From the NCBI GenBank assembly GCA_944548615.1, contig OX155952.1, positions 30,901,458 through 30,965,457 of the forward strand: a stretch of DNA of 64,000 nucleotides, in the 5' to 3' direction. Origin of the DNA: Micropterix aruncella (taxonomy: Eukaryota > Arthropoda > Insecta > Lepidoptera > Micropterigidae). Both the position numbers and the translations under genes were made by a program. Positions 1 to 12,500 of this stretch are shown one piece after another (position 1 is the stretch's first letter; each line of letters begins with the position of its first letter). Below the pieces are notes generated by a model, which had not been told where the DNA came from, ran no database searches, and saw only the letters and a list, made by a program, of their open reading frames with translations.

Positions 1-819
1 CGACGAGCTAGCGGCCATTTCCGGTCAGAGAGATGGGCGTGCGCCGCTCGCATTTCCGGAATCGCGAAACTGTTACTAAACCGAGGGTTTGGGGAAGTCT
101 GAAGAAAAAAATCGACGCAATGCGTAACGAGACTGATCGGCGCACGACTTCTCGTAATAAAGGCAGAAATTAAACTAAGTGAAGTACTTCTGTAGAGACT
201 AGGAGCGAAAGCCCTTATAGGCTTATACGTAATTAACATCATAAAGTGTCGTTTCTTGAAAGTTAGCCTGTGATATAGTAAAAAAAATATTTTATATGTA
301 GCTCTTACTATACAACATGCAGGGTTACGGAAAATAACAAAATTTTAGTTTTTTGACTTGAAACTTGAAAAATAACATTTTAGCAAGGGTTTGAGTGAGA
401 AAAATTAACCAAATATATTTGAGTTTCTAAAACAAACATTTTACCTAAATTACACATAATAAAAATCGAAAACTATAATATGAGAATAATATAATAATAA
501 AAATATTTGAGTCCCTAAAACAATATTGAAATTTATTTAAATTATACCTCAGAAAAAAGCGAAAACATAGGAAATTCATTGGCCTTGATCAGGATTTTCT
601 ATCACAGGTTTTTTTCAACCTTCAACCGGAGGGTCATCGAGGTACCCCACCTTTGGACATGGCGGGAAAGAATGATCAATGTCCACCGTCAGCGCGTGAC
701 CTTGATCGTTCCTTCACGTTACACATTTTTTCTACCATCATTTCAAATAAAATCAAATCATTTATTGTCTTTAAAACTAATACATAGTTTAAAATCGAAG
801 ACTATCGCGGTTGTTTGAC
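1..819. other. AT-rich DNA, no gene seen
   Basis: Mostly AT-rich with short poly(A) and poly(T) runs. A short open frame at 579-818 has no recognisable domain and I do not call it a gene. The first 60 bases are GC-richer but too short to interpret. Confidence 0.5.
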
Positions 820-1011
820 ATTATAAATAGGATAGAAAACGAATTTACCGCGTGAAATTTGTAGGACCCGACGTTTCGGTGACTTTGCAGCCGCCGTTGT
901 CTAGGGTAGACTCAGTCCAGTCTACCCTAGACAACGGCGGGTGCAACGTCACCGAAACGTCGGATCCTACAAATTTCACGCGGTAAATTCGTTTTCTATC
1001 CTATTTATAAT
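820..1011. repeat. 192-bp near-perfect foldback (hairpin element)
   Basis: Two 93-base arms (820-912 and 919-1011) are reverse complements with only three mismatches, around the 6-base loop CAGTCC. The outer ends read ATTATAAATAGG and CCTATTTATAAT. Such a structure fits a foldback MITE or a recent inverted duplication. No clear target-site duplication is visible outside the arms. It would extrude or transcribe as a very stable hairpin. Confidence 0.9.
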
Positions 1012-1776
1012 ACATAGTTGTATAGACACAGTTGTATTACATTTACAATTTAAGGTATCTTTCTTTTGAAAATCGAATAATGCTTCGATTTGTTTGGGAA
1101 CAATACACAAGATAGTATTAGTATCTCATTTTTCCCATAAAAATGGCATTGATCGTTCTTTCCCATAACTCTGCATATGCAAAATACAAATATGTCTTAT
1201 GGAAAAGATTATCACGGATTTTTTCTAAGTTCTTAACGAAATCATTAACGAGTAATTTTGATTGGTACGAATTAAGCTCCTTCCGCTTTAATTTAAAGGC
1301 TATCGGCTTGGTTTTCGTCTTTTTACTCTAAAGTACTGAAGCGCCTACATCATTGTTTACATAGCTACATAAACCGCAGCGATAGACCAAATCTTACGTG
1401 AAAGCATTAAATCTTAGCGCTTTCTTAGACAGGGCTAAGGAAGCGGAATGCCCATTAAGGCGATCCTAAAGGGTGGATCTTAGCCATTGTTTGCGTGGTT
1501 AAGGCGACCATTGTCTGAATTTGTATGACAGCTTCCGTTATAGTCGGGAGGTTTCATTTCAATTGATAATTTGGGCACATGATTCTCTCGTATATATGTA
1601 TCCTCCGTTCAAGGAGCTATAGACCATTTCGATGGGTCAAAGATTCAACAGGAAAAAATATTTTGACGTTGGTTTTAAGAAAATGAGCATATTTTATGTA
1701 CTTACATCCAATGCAGAAAACAAATAAAACTTAGAGGGTGTTTTGAAACTTAGAGGGTGTGTTTATCCAAAATTGA
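1012..1776. other. non-coding stretch, nothing recognised
   Basis: No open frame with recognisable content. A short direct repeat, AACTTAGAGGGTGT, occurs twice near 1729-1760. Confidence 0.4.
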
Positions 1777-1791
1777 TTGTTTCTCCAAGAT

Positions 1792-2552
1792 GGGAGCGAA
1801 TGGGTCCTGTTGCAGTTAGGCTACTAAGACCAATGAGTTTAGGGTCGGTCACACTCACAGGTAAACCCCCATCCGGCGGCCTCCACGTAGAAGTGCGAGA
1901 CAGGGTATGACTCTGGCCTGCGGGCTAGTTTCCCCTAAGAGTCAACCTTCGGGGCCTCCTGGACGGTTTGCGCACCGTGCAGCATCAGCCAATCGATTGT
2001 GCTTTCCGACTGACAGCCGGGGGAGTCTGGAAACAGTACTGTCTCCTATAGCGGGGATAGTTGTTAACCTTACGGCAACTGCTCTTGAAACGACCAATCA
2101 GTTTCTCGATACCGGCGAACAGCCGGGCAAAGGATGCCGTGATCCACGATAGATTCGGTAGACACCGTATTACCGCTACTTAAGGGGAGGACCGCGCAAG
2201 CGACCTCGAGCTTGTTACCAGTTGGGTGGCCGGAGTAATCTGGTTGCAACTGGAAGTAAGGGCGGGAGTGTCGGCCCGCTGGTTGATTAACCTGGTTATC
2301 TCGCGGCAAAGCGCTGGCGTAACTAGACAGTGGACCATTTTCGTCTTTTAAGTCTAGATTTAAGTCTTTTAAGTCTTCTAACATACTTGGCTATCTCGTG
2401 GTAAGGCGTTGGCTTCTTACATGTGGCGGAACTTGACGGTGGACCGTTTTGTCCTTTTGTCTTCTGCGTTCACCTCACGGGATACAAAACGATCTAATAT
2501 CGTTAAAACTTCCTGAGGTGACGGGTTCGCCCGTTCTAGTTGACAGCTCTAG
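1792..2552 (+). repeat. R680 SINE-like repeat, full length, sense strand
   Basis: Diverged copy starting GGGAGCGAATGGG and ending near GACAGCTCTAGTT. It is flanked by a 15-base near-identical duplication: TTGTTTCTCCAAGAT at 1777-1791 and TTGTTTATCCAAGAT at 2553-2567, one mismatch. The copy carries about 90 extra bases relative to others, including a small TTTAAGTCTT-type tandem near 2340-2385. The A-box region is degraded here. The open frames crossing it (1907-2152 forward, 2070-2384 reverse) are shadows of the repeat. Confidence 0.8.
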
Positions 2553-2559
2553 TTGTTTA

Positions 2560-2700
2560 TCCAAGATTTGATATTTTATATTGAACACTTCTTAAGATTG
2601 CGTATATTCTTGCTAGTGCCAGTACCCCACTGAAAAGGCAAGCCTTAGTGGGGAACTGTGACATGTCATTTGTATCTTTTTTATAAATAAAGACTATGAA
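2560..2700 (+). repeat. possible LINE 3' end
   Basis: A segment with the pattern CAGTACCCCACTG, then an ATAAATAAAG signal and an A-run near 2690-2707, as in the 3' end of a non-LTR retroelement or a processed transcript. No coding part is attached. Confidence 0.3.
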
Positions 2701-2929
2701 AAAAAAAGGATTTCATTGTTTTTTTTATGCGTTCATTACCAAATAATTGTTCCTTTACTACGGATGAAATATATATTATTTCTTTCATGTATTAAAGAGT
2801 TTATTAAAAAATTTTATTATAGTAAAATAGCTGTTCAACTAATGGTACTCGTATGTTAACTTTTACATTTTTACAGAAATTAGCCCTCGACAGAAGTAGT
2901 GTATATTTGCCTTAACAAGGCTAACTTAG

Positions 2930-3190
2930 CTATGTAGCGAATTTTTTGGGACTAATAATGGATTCATGTGGCACCCCCCCCCTCCCTCTCACTGCATTGT
3001 CAAGAAAGGAGAAAAATTGTCGACCCGACAAAAATTTTATTACAAGTTTCGCTAGCATAGGATAATGGTCCAGAGAATTAAAAGCCTTGCTATAGTCTGA
3101 AATTATGAGGGAGGTCTCATTGCTTTTGCTCATATTGATTAGACAAGAATCGACAAGTACCCACCACCCACCATAGCACATCTACCCTTC
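2930..3190 (-). pseudogene. LINE reverse transcriptase fragment
   Basis: On the minus strand an 83-residue frame contains IISDYSKAFNSLDH, which matches the conserved DxSKAFDxxxH block of jockey/CR1-type reverse transcriptases, followed by LSGRQ and a decayed GVPxxSIISP block. Only this part of the finger/palm domain survives. The upstream end abuts an inverted duplication of about 17 bases (3174-3211, arms AGCACATCTACC and GGTAGATGTGCT). Confidence 0.7.
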
Positions 3191-3211
3191 TGAAGGGGTA
3201 GATGTGCTATA

Positions 3212-4213
<1,002 letters not shown>

Positions 4214-4419
4214 CTGCATAACTTTACTATTATACTATATAATATGATATAAGGTATTAAACAAAATGTACTACATTGTAATATAATGCAAAAGAATAAT
4301 ACGATTATATATTTAGATCGTTATATTTATATACTTGTGTATGTATGTATATGTATGTGTGTATGTGTATATGTATCTATATGAGTACCTACGTCAGTTA
4401 GGCTTCTCCACCTAAGTCA

Positions 4420-4585
4420 GTAAATAAGTCGTATGCCCAGATACAGGCTATATTTGGCCTAGTTGGGTATGCGCTGAGCATGGTCATGTGAATGTGGACC
4501 GTTGTTTCTTCGCACCAATACTTGGTATGACCATTTTTATGTGTTTTATAATTATGTTTGATACAAATAAATAAAATAAATGTAT
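4420..4585 (+). repeat. LINE 3'-UTR remnant (GGCTATAT..TTAGTTGGG type)
   Basis: The order ACAGGCTATATTTGGCC, then TAGTTGGGTA, an AT-rich spacer and an ATAAATAAAATAAAT tail recurs at about 25615-25805, 30100-30275, 43840-43965 and 44760-44815. Shared 3' parts with A-rich repeat tails indicate 5'-truncated copies of one LINE family. Confidence 0.5.
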
Positions 4586-4691
4586 TTTAGATTATTTTAA
4601 TGAGCGCCGATAAAAATAAATAAGAAAATCGGTTATAAAGTTACATTTAAAGCGTATATATCTTGTAAGTATCAATGAATTTTCGCCTTCG

Positions 4692-5139
4692 CACTGAGAA
4701 AAATATAACGATATAATACACAGAAATACGCATGTTTTAACAAGGACTACATATGTAAATCGGACTGAGGTCCATACGTATGAATTAACATGATGCGTAA
4801 CGATGTTGGTCTGACGTTAGTTACCGTGTCGTAATGTTAAAATATAATGTTATTTTATTACATCGCATCCTTGGGATCTCGCTTCTAACATGACAGCATG
4901 TAGTAGTAGATATACGTACGGTTATAGTCGGACACATGAATCAAGTTGAAACTACAGTATACTGTTATTTCCGTACTAACCGTAAGGAAATTTTTTGATA
5001 CATATATTCGAGTAATGGAGTTTCAACAAAATTCCATGTAATTCAACAAAATTACGATTGAAATATCGTTATTCTGTATGAAACCGTAATAACAAGTGGT
5101 ACTGGTAATGTAAGAACCAATCCAATATTTTTCACAGTG
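4692..5139 (+). mobile_element. MITE of the CACTGAGAAAAATA family
   Basis: Starts CACTGAGAAAAATATAACG and ends AATATTTTTCACAGTG, giving imperfect terminal inverted repeats of about 15 bases. The interior (TACGCATGTTT, GGACTG, GTTGG, AACATGACAGCATGTAGTAG) recurs at 10470-10625, 21510-22173 and 59161-59480. No transposase is present. A target-site duplication is not obvious, so the superfamily stays open. Confidence 0.7.
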
Positions 5140-5800
5140 CGGTGAAATCGGGAACACCTGGTCTAACTATGACTATGTATATGTATTTATATATCAAAGC
5201 ATATTAATGCCCGTGTGTATTTGTATTTTGGTTATTATTTTATTTTCATTTATTACTTTGATTATATTTTCGACTATTATTGAAGTATTCTCTTGATTAT
5301 TATTGTTTTTTTTAATTCTTTATTTTATTTATAAAATATACTGGAGTGTTGATTTTTTTTTAAAGTTTTAATGATAGGTTGTATGACTTTACGAATTGTA
5401 TGTGATTAATTGGGGTTAAGACTTCATTACAATTAAGTGCGATATTTTTTTAATATATTTTTCAAAATGATAATGATAAAAAAACAAATTTATCATTTTG
5501 TTAGATTTAGCTATTGTAAATTAAGACTACTGTAAATTTAAGAAAGGAATTTGAACGCACTAATCGAACTTAGCGTATAAGTTCCCTTCCTCATTTCTGG
5601 TCCGCAAGGTCCGAAGATACGACCGTAGTGATGTCAACTTTTTTCACGCCTTGAATAGGGTGGGGAAAGGGGGTATAAGGCTAAGTCGAGAATTGCAACA
5701 GGCGGCACAAATTCTAGCTACACCACTGCTCATTCAGTTCGGTTGGCGTGAAGTCTATTTCGCCTTCATCGTGATTGTTATTTGAGGTAGGTACCTAGTC
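5140..5800. other. AT-rich non-coding stretch
   Basis: Long T- and A-rich runs; nothing recognisable as a gene. Confidence 0.4.
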
Positions 5801-6150
5801 GATCTCCTCGCGTATAATCGCGAAGGCACGAGGAGTCGGTGATGTTTGAAATTGGTGTTGTGGATTAGCTGCTCTGCTCGGCATCAGCTGCGCGCGCGGC
5901 GAAGCATCTCGACGTGCAGCTGCTGCGGTCGTCGTAATCGCCGTCGGAGGCGTTGAAAGTCTTCATTTGCCGGCGATTCGACTCGCGCCATTACCCGGCC
6001 GCGCGGCCTCTCTCTGCTCTGGGTAAATATTGGCATGACGCACAATCTCGATGACTTGACCGCCGACAAAAGTCCATTCGACACACCGCGCCTGGTGCGG
6101 ATTACGGCAGTGACTATCGGCGACACAGCTAATCACAACGCTAAACATCT
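5800..6150. other. GC-rich island, function unknown
   Basis: Markedly GC-richer than the flanks, with no homology to the repeats in the window. A minus-strand frame (5963-6148) is open for 61 codons but shows no known domain. It could be a regulatory element or an exon; I cannot decide. Confidence 0.35.
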
Positions 6151-6170
6151 TGGTTATGGCACAGTTTGGA

Positions 6171-6849
6171 GTTTTCTACTACAACGGGCGGAAATGGAAG
6201 AATAAATACAACCCCAGGAAGGAGAATTAACGAAAGCGATCGTTCTATCCCCCCTGAAGGTAGGTGAGCGTAGAAGACTTTGGGACCAGTATAAATCTAT
6301 TATATCGTCCAGCAAAGCCAACATGCCCGTCAGAGGCCAACACCTTACGGCGAGGCACCGGGTAGGTGAAGCAGCGTCCAGCCTCGCCCCCTGACTACCA
6401 GTTTTGGCAGGATATCTCCGTCACGAATTAACCATTAGAATACCCCCGACCTCCCGACTGGTTACGGGTTCACGGTTCTCTCCCTTATTTAGCGGTGATT
6501 CGGTGTCTAACGAATCTATCGCGGACCACGGCGTCCTTTGTCTGGCTCTTCATCCAGGATCGGTTAGCCGATGGTCGTTTCAAGAGCAGTCGCCGTAAGG
6601 TCCGCAACCACCCCCGCTCTATAGGAAACAGTACTGCTTCCAGACTCCCCCGACTGTTAGTCAGAATGCACAATCGATTGGCTTACGCCGCAAGGTGCGC
6701 AGACCGTCCAGGAGCGCCAGAAGGTTGACTACTAGGGGAAACTAGCCCTACGGCCAGAGTCCTGCCCGGGCTCGCACTTCATGCGTGGAGGCCGCCGGAT
6801 GTGTTGTTGACCCGTGAGTGTGACCAACCCTGAACAAAATGGGTCTTCG
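6171..6849 (-). repeat. R680 copy, sense on minus strand, slightly 5'-truncated
   Basis: Colinear with the other R680 copies from CTACAACGGGCGG to GAACAAAATGGGTCTTCG. It lacks the last ~35 bases (the sense 5' end containing the A box). The 6404-6728 frames are shadows. It abuts head-to-head a second, very short R680 piece. Confidence 0.85.
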
Positions 6850-6908
6850 ACCAATCGTTAAAACTTCCTGAGGTGACGGTTTCGCCCGTTGTAGTTGACA
6901 ACTCTACT
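6850..6908 (+). repeat. R680 fragment, sense 3' end only
   Basis: Fifty-nine bases reading ACCAATCGTTAAAACTTCC through GTTGTAGTTGACAACTCTAC, i.e. the sense 3' end of R680 in the opposite orientation to its neighbour. It is followed by TTGTTGTT, the same TTGT type of 3' flank seen at other copies. Confidence 0.85.
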
Positions 6909-7731
6909 TGTTGTTATTAGGGTTCTTTTAACGTGGCCTGATTTTAATTTGATTCTGTTCCTTTACTCTGAATCCCTGTCTGATTTTATATGCACGATTA
7001 AGCAGGGTGATTTTATCCTCGGCCCGCCAATGACCACCAACGCATCACCCTGATATCTCAATCGCTCCACAGGGGACAAAGGTCCAGGAGAACCCGGAGA
7101 TAGGGAGGGCAAAATGTGTTTCGGTTAGTTATTTATCAATATCAAAAGAAGCTGAACATCGATATCGTTAATCGACATCATAGGAAGTTAAATCCAGTCA
7201 AGAGAATATTTGTTTTTTAACAATAAATTAATGTATTCAAAATGTCAACATATTTTGTAGCCAGGTATCCCGTAGGTATACCTACGTGTAAAGTTTTATA
7301 TTGATGTCAAAGTTTGAATACAAGATTTGACTTTACCGAAACCGTATTATTTATATCAAACTAACAAAATAAACTTGTAGACGAATATAACATAAATAAA
7401 ACCTTGCGTGCTATTGAATTATAGTTTACATATTATCAACTATAAAAGAATGTGTTCATGGTCTCTCTGTCCATCTTAACTGTCTGTACGTCTATCTGGC
7501 TCATCGATATCTGGAACAATCCGAAGTATCGAAGGACGCGTCGACCGATTTCGACAATTCCTTCGCCAATCTGTTTTTCAGCCCCCCAGTGCACAATCGC
7601 GCCGCACGATGCACAATCCGCCCAGTGTTGCCCGAGGTGTTTTCCCAGATTGGACCCGATCCCACCTGTCCACGACACAGCCGTGACAGAGTTCACAGAG
7701 TACTTTCCAGGATCTTCCCTCTTTTAGGAGG
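6909..7731. other. non-coding stretch, nothing recognised
   Basis: AT-rich up to about 7430, then more mixed. Overlapping frames at 7436-7727 on both strands have no recognised domain. Confidence 0.4.
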
Positions 7732-7739
7732 CTACCGGA

Positions 7740-8047
7740 CAGGCACGTATCCAGACTATCATTTTCGGGGGGAGGGTGGGGGGGGGGGGCAATCATTGAA
7801 ACAACGCGCGCGGCACCCACCAAACTTGAATTTGCCCGTACAATAAAATAAAAATACGCCGGATTTCGGTGGGTTAAAACCCGACTATCCCTCCCCCTAG
7901 ATACGGGCCATACACGGTACATAAGTCGCGGATTCTCCCCTAATTAGCCTATTTTCTGACTTTACTTTTTATTTTATTTTTTACTTTGAAAAAAAAAAAC
8001 ACGGAGGGAATCCCTTGTGTCCTTCCCTCCCCCTGGATACGTCCTTG
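7740..8047. mobile_element. hAT-type non-autonomous element
   Basis: The 8-base duplication CTACCGGA lies at 7732-7739 and 8048-8055. The element begins CAGGCACGTATCCAG and ends CTGGATACGTCCTTG, terminal inverted repeats matching at 13 of 15 positions. It starts CA and ends TG, as hAT elements do. The interior (308 bp total) contains G-runs and poly(A) and no transposase. Confidence 0.85.
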
Positions 8048-8055
8048 CTACCGGA

Positions 8056-9320
8056 TGAGAGTTGAGTCGTGAGTTGAGCCGACCCAAAATGACAAACAGG
8101 TCATCAGGCCCAAGCTGCTCGGAGCCGTTAGACCCTAACTTCCGATCTTAGAAGACGCCCGTGAGCAGTGCAGTAAATCTGCAGGCTAGAAGATGTTGAG
8201 GTGCGACGCCCTTCAAGATCCTGATAATAAGGCAGATAATTCTCATGTGTCCTCCCGGCTCGTAAAGCTTAAAGCCTTTCGGAATTTATTTTGTAATTTT
8301 TTATCAGACCTACATACGTTAAAGGGGTAACGCAAATGTTATTTTTCGATTTAACTTTTTAGTGGCATATAGTCGATTGCATTCCTTCGTGTATCGGAAA
8401 ACAGTTCATACAGAACGAGACAGAGCGGTGCGTTAGAGCGAAATGTAAAATGATCGATCGTATCTTTTCCCGCACAAAAGCTACCTTCCGAATACAACAC
8501 CATCTGAATTAGGTTTTAAACATTTCGTGCAGTCTTATATTATGCCGCTATAAGTTCGATTGGTAGTTTTGTGCTGGAAATGTGAGAATCGTTCATTTCA
8601 TATTCAAACGTTTTGTCCTGTCTCTCTCGCATGAAATAACTCCGATTTTAGTTCACGAAAAAACGTAATCGGGCCTATTATGTGAGTAAAGAGAACCGCT
8701 TGTTATTTACCTAGCCTGGATGGTTTTGTTCTTCAGTTTAATTCAAAATGGATTGGCTGGATTATTTTCGTTTTTATAAAACAGTTCACAAAAAAACACA
8801 ATTTACAATTGAAAACATTAAATAAAATATATTATTATATTATGCTATAATAAATTATATATTACACTAAATTACTTAAACCACAGCAAAAAAATAAACT
8901 CTTTTAAGATTTTGTTTATTGTGCGTTATTGCAGCAACAGAGCTTGTGCTTGGGCGGCATTCTATAAACACAGTGTTCATTAATCAATATAAAAGAGTTA
9001 TATAAACAAAATGAGAAATAAAATAATTAAATTTTAAAATTACGGAATACGTAGAAATAATAAAAACATGGTTGTTATTAAATAATCAATTTAAATAACC
9101 ATAACCAAATAATAATAAAATGAAATATATATAATAAATTAATTTGATTAGAAATAGAAATAACAACAATAAAAACATTAATCATCATATTCATCAGACA
9201 CTCATAAACATAATCAAATAATCAGTTCTAAAAAATATATTTTTTAAATAACATTGTATAATCAATTGTAGGATTAAAAACAGTTACAAAAATCGTAATT
9301 GTCATAATTATAAATAATAC
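8056..9320. other. AT-rich non-coding stretch
   Basis: 8700-9320 is extremely AT-rich (ATAATAAA-type simple sequence). No gene or recognisable repeat boundary seen. Confidence 0.4.
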
Positions 9321-9700
9321 AGTGTAAAAAAACACTAAAAACACGCTTTTTAAGTCCAAACACGGCTATGACACGATATTCCAGCATGGAATGCCAGTGC
9401 CTATCTTCCGGCTTCATCATCAGACCTTGAAACCTAATCGTGGTCAAAGTTCATTCCAAGACTTTTCTAACAAGTCTAAACACAGCTATGATACGATGTT
9501 CCATCATGAAGTTCCAGTTCATGTTTTCCGACTCCATCATCAGATCAGTTCCACAGTACCATATTATTGTATTGTCATCAGAACTACATACAGCTGCCAA
9601 TTTTCATGACTCTACGATCTTTGGAAGATGGTTAAATTAGTTACCTTAGATTCCATTACATAGTTACATACAGGTCGACCTAATAAAAGCGTGTTAAAAA
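9321..9700 (-). mobile_element. Helentron-like non-autonomous element, copy 1
   Basis: About 380 bases shared with 27912-28312. One end carries the hairpin AGTGTaaaaaaACACT followed by AAACACGCTTTT. The other end, AAAAGCGTGTT, is the inverted match of that sequence. A short inverted repeat plus a terminal hairpin without transposase or target duplication is the pattern of Helentron-associated elements. The family call is an inference. The frames at 9391-9640 are shadows. Confidence 0.55.
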
Positions 9701-10009
9701 TATTCAAAAACAAATACTCATTTAATTATTTTTTTTGTCTCTAAGTAACCATCACTTAGCAGCCACTTCTTTTACTCTTTTTTGAAGCCTTGCTGACTAG
9801 GTGTCTCTTTTATACAAAGAGGGTGGATGTTATACATTTTTGGTCCAACAAACGAGAAATTTCTTTGACCAAAAGTTGTTCTCATGAGAGGCACGATCAT
9901 GTAATCTCCAGCTGCTCTTCTGGTTGCTAATGTTTGTTGCGACTTTTCTGGTTTTCGTACGTAGATGAATTAAAATATTTTTAGCATATGGCCGAAATCG
10001 ATATTCCCT

Positions 10010-10350
10010 CGGATGCAATGCATCACTAGTGGGGTCATGGTGAAGGCGCAAACGGGCCCGATTTGGTCGGCGTTTTTTGTGGGTCCGTTGGTAATTCCGT
10101 GCGGCGACGCTCCCTTTGTGAAATTCGGCCCGCGTCCGTGCGTGCTTGACGAGTGTGGGAGACTCTTCCGTCGCGTAGCAGATTGCTACTCATTGCACTG
10201 GGAAGTGGGAGTCGCAGAGTCGGAGGCGCGTGACGCTGCTCTGGCTGGCCGAGCGAGGACGTGATCGGATTAGGGACAAGCGCGATTGAGGAATGCAGTT
10301 CCGTTTCATAATGGGAGAGAAGCAGCGCCGCCGAGTTTGAAATGGTGAGG
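10010..10350. other. GC-rich island ending in a G run
   Basis: Non-repetitive within the window, GC-rich, ending at an uninterrupted G run near 10353-10367. The frame at 10013-10264 has no known domain. Candidate regulatory sequence or unrecognised exon. Confidence 0.3.
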
Positions 10351-10469
10351 TGGGGGGGGGGGGGGAAGATATTTTACTTATTAAATAGAAAACACAAGTG
10401 AAATAATCGGCGCGGAAGTCACAGTGGAATCTGGAGCACCAATAGCACAACTCATAAATAGGCCCGTTA

Positions 10470-10625
10470 CACTGACAAAAACATACGATGCAATACACGG
10501 AAATACGCATGTTTCAACAAGTATTACGTATATAACTCGGACTGTGGCCCATTCGTATGAATTAAAATGACGAGTAACGGTGGTGGCTTGGCGGTAGTTG
10601 CCGTGTCGCAATGTTACAAGAGTCA
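10470..10625 (+). mobile_element. CACTGAGAA-family MITE, 3'-truncated
   Basis: Begins CACTGACAAAAACATACG, then ACACGGAAATACGCATG, CTCGGACTGTGG and GTGTCGCAATGTTAC in the same order as the copies at 4692 and 21510. The homology stops near 10625. Confidence 0.7.
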
Positions 10626-12350
10626 ACCTATTTCGAAATTTAGTAGACTAAAAATGAGAAAGATAATTAATAAAGAATTAATGTAGTCACTTCTGACGGA
10701 AGAGGTACTAGGTATTTGAAGGAAATTTGACTGGCAATGTCTTTTATTTTATATACTCGTACTTTCAGTTAAAATGCAGTCAAGCTACTGTGATACTCTT
10801 GCGATGACTCGGGAGCCGCGGGTGCCCTTGAATGACAGGGAGTCGGGAGACGTGGAACACAAAAAAGCGGTGCTCTGTTATGGAGTTGTCAAGTCATTGA
10901 GCGCTTGATTTTCTCATTGCCGTAGTATCCCACCCGGCGACAGAATCACGGCGTATCTTTTATCGGCAGGACATCGATAAAAAAGGGACCATCACTGATG
11001 ACTCAATAACATCCAGGGTTAAAAGTTGTTTAATCACCACTTCACCCTGTGAGTTCAATGTAATGTACGGCGAAGATTATGTTACGCAAGCGCACCACTG
11101 GAAATATCTAAGGTTATAGAACGCAAGCGTATGGAAAAAGGAAATACTTAAAACTTTTCTTGACGTTTCGTTTCATATAGATAGACCCAGAGAAACGAAA
11201 ACAAAATCATGTGTCTCTCTGAGGCCACGATATCTCAAGGATGCGTCTGTCGCGATTGATTCGGTTTTCAATTTCAAATTGTCACCAGATTTTAAGATAT
11301 AAACGGATCTAGCATTCTTAATACGATGTGAGCTTTTATAAGCCTAATAAGCAAGCCTAGCATCCTTAGCATGATGTGAGTTTTTATTTTAACCGTTAAT
11401 AGTCTAAGAAATGAAACAAAAAATCATCAATGTGTCAAACACTAAACAAGTTTATGTGTTAAACACTAAACAAGTTTAGGTTTATAGTTTCTACTTCATA
11501 TGCCAATTTTTAATTTGCTAAATGTAATAAACAATATTTTTGACAGTGCGTATCTGGTCGAAAAGATATCTATTCTGGCTCCTCCTCGCATTACTCGAAA
11601 TCCGCACCTGTTTTATGTAAAGAGATATAACTCTAATTACACGAAGCATTCCCTAATAAACAGAGCTATGACACGATAGGTTCGGGTACATTTATATTTT
11701 TTCATAAGGTAAAAGTCACTTTAAGGAAACCATTAAAAAGTCTTATCAGTCCTTTGTCCCCCCTATTTCATCTAATGACTATTAATCCCTTAAACGGTTT
11801 ATATGAATAGTTTTTTGTAATATTTTAAAATATGTATTTTTGGTACAAAATAATGATTAATGGTTATAATCTTAACGTAAAATTTCATTTTCATTTGTTT
11901 TTTGTTCTTTCTCTTTTGTCTATCAATAAATCACTGCTAAAGAAATGTAAGTATAAATAAGGTAGGTATAATAACGGAGATATGACTGTACACATAGTAT
12001 TAACGGTAAATAGTGTTAACATATAATTAGTCATAGTTTTATTGTTATACTTTCTATTTGTTATATATAAACACTGTTTGTTAACCGAATAAAATAAAAT
12101 TAAAATTAAATGTTTCTTGAACTATAAATTCCTCCTGAAGCAAGTATGAGATAGGTGGCGAACACAATAGATCAGCAATGGTCGCAGTGTTACAAGGCTC
12201 ATAAAGACCTTAGAAAAGCCCCACTCAATAATAAAAAAAAAAAAATAGGTATCTAATGTCTACTAATAATGGTATGGTGGTAACTAAAACAACAAAAAGG
12301 TACATAATGAGGGGTATTAATTAAACGGGTTTATTTAGACTTTTATTTTC
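10626..12350. other. non-coding stretch, nothing recognised
   Basis: AT-rich. Short direct duplications near 11320-11375 (GCATTCTTA/GCATCCTTA with GATGTGAG) and near 11430-11475 (CACTAAACAAGTTTA) are visible. No gene. Confidence 0.4.
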
Positions 12351-12500
12351 TCCACTTAACCGTCCGCCACACGGGCACGCGTCCTCAACTCCCATTTCTA
12401 GTCACACTTCCGGCGAAATCAGACGCCGCCAATCCGACCAATCAGTGTCCCCGCGACGTCTCGTCCGCCTGCCACTAGAGGGCGACACACGCCAACCGCA
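12350..12500. promoter_or_regulatory. GC-rich island with CTCF-like site and CCAAT box
   Basis: Contains CCACTAGAGGGCGAC at 12472-12486, a close fit to the CTCF consensus CCASYAGRKGGCRS, and ACCAATCAGTG about 30 bases upstream. No open frame and no homology to the other repeats here. The same core also occurs in some transposons, so function is unproven. Confidence 0.35.
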
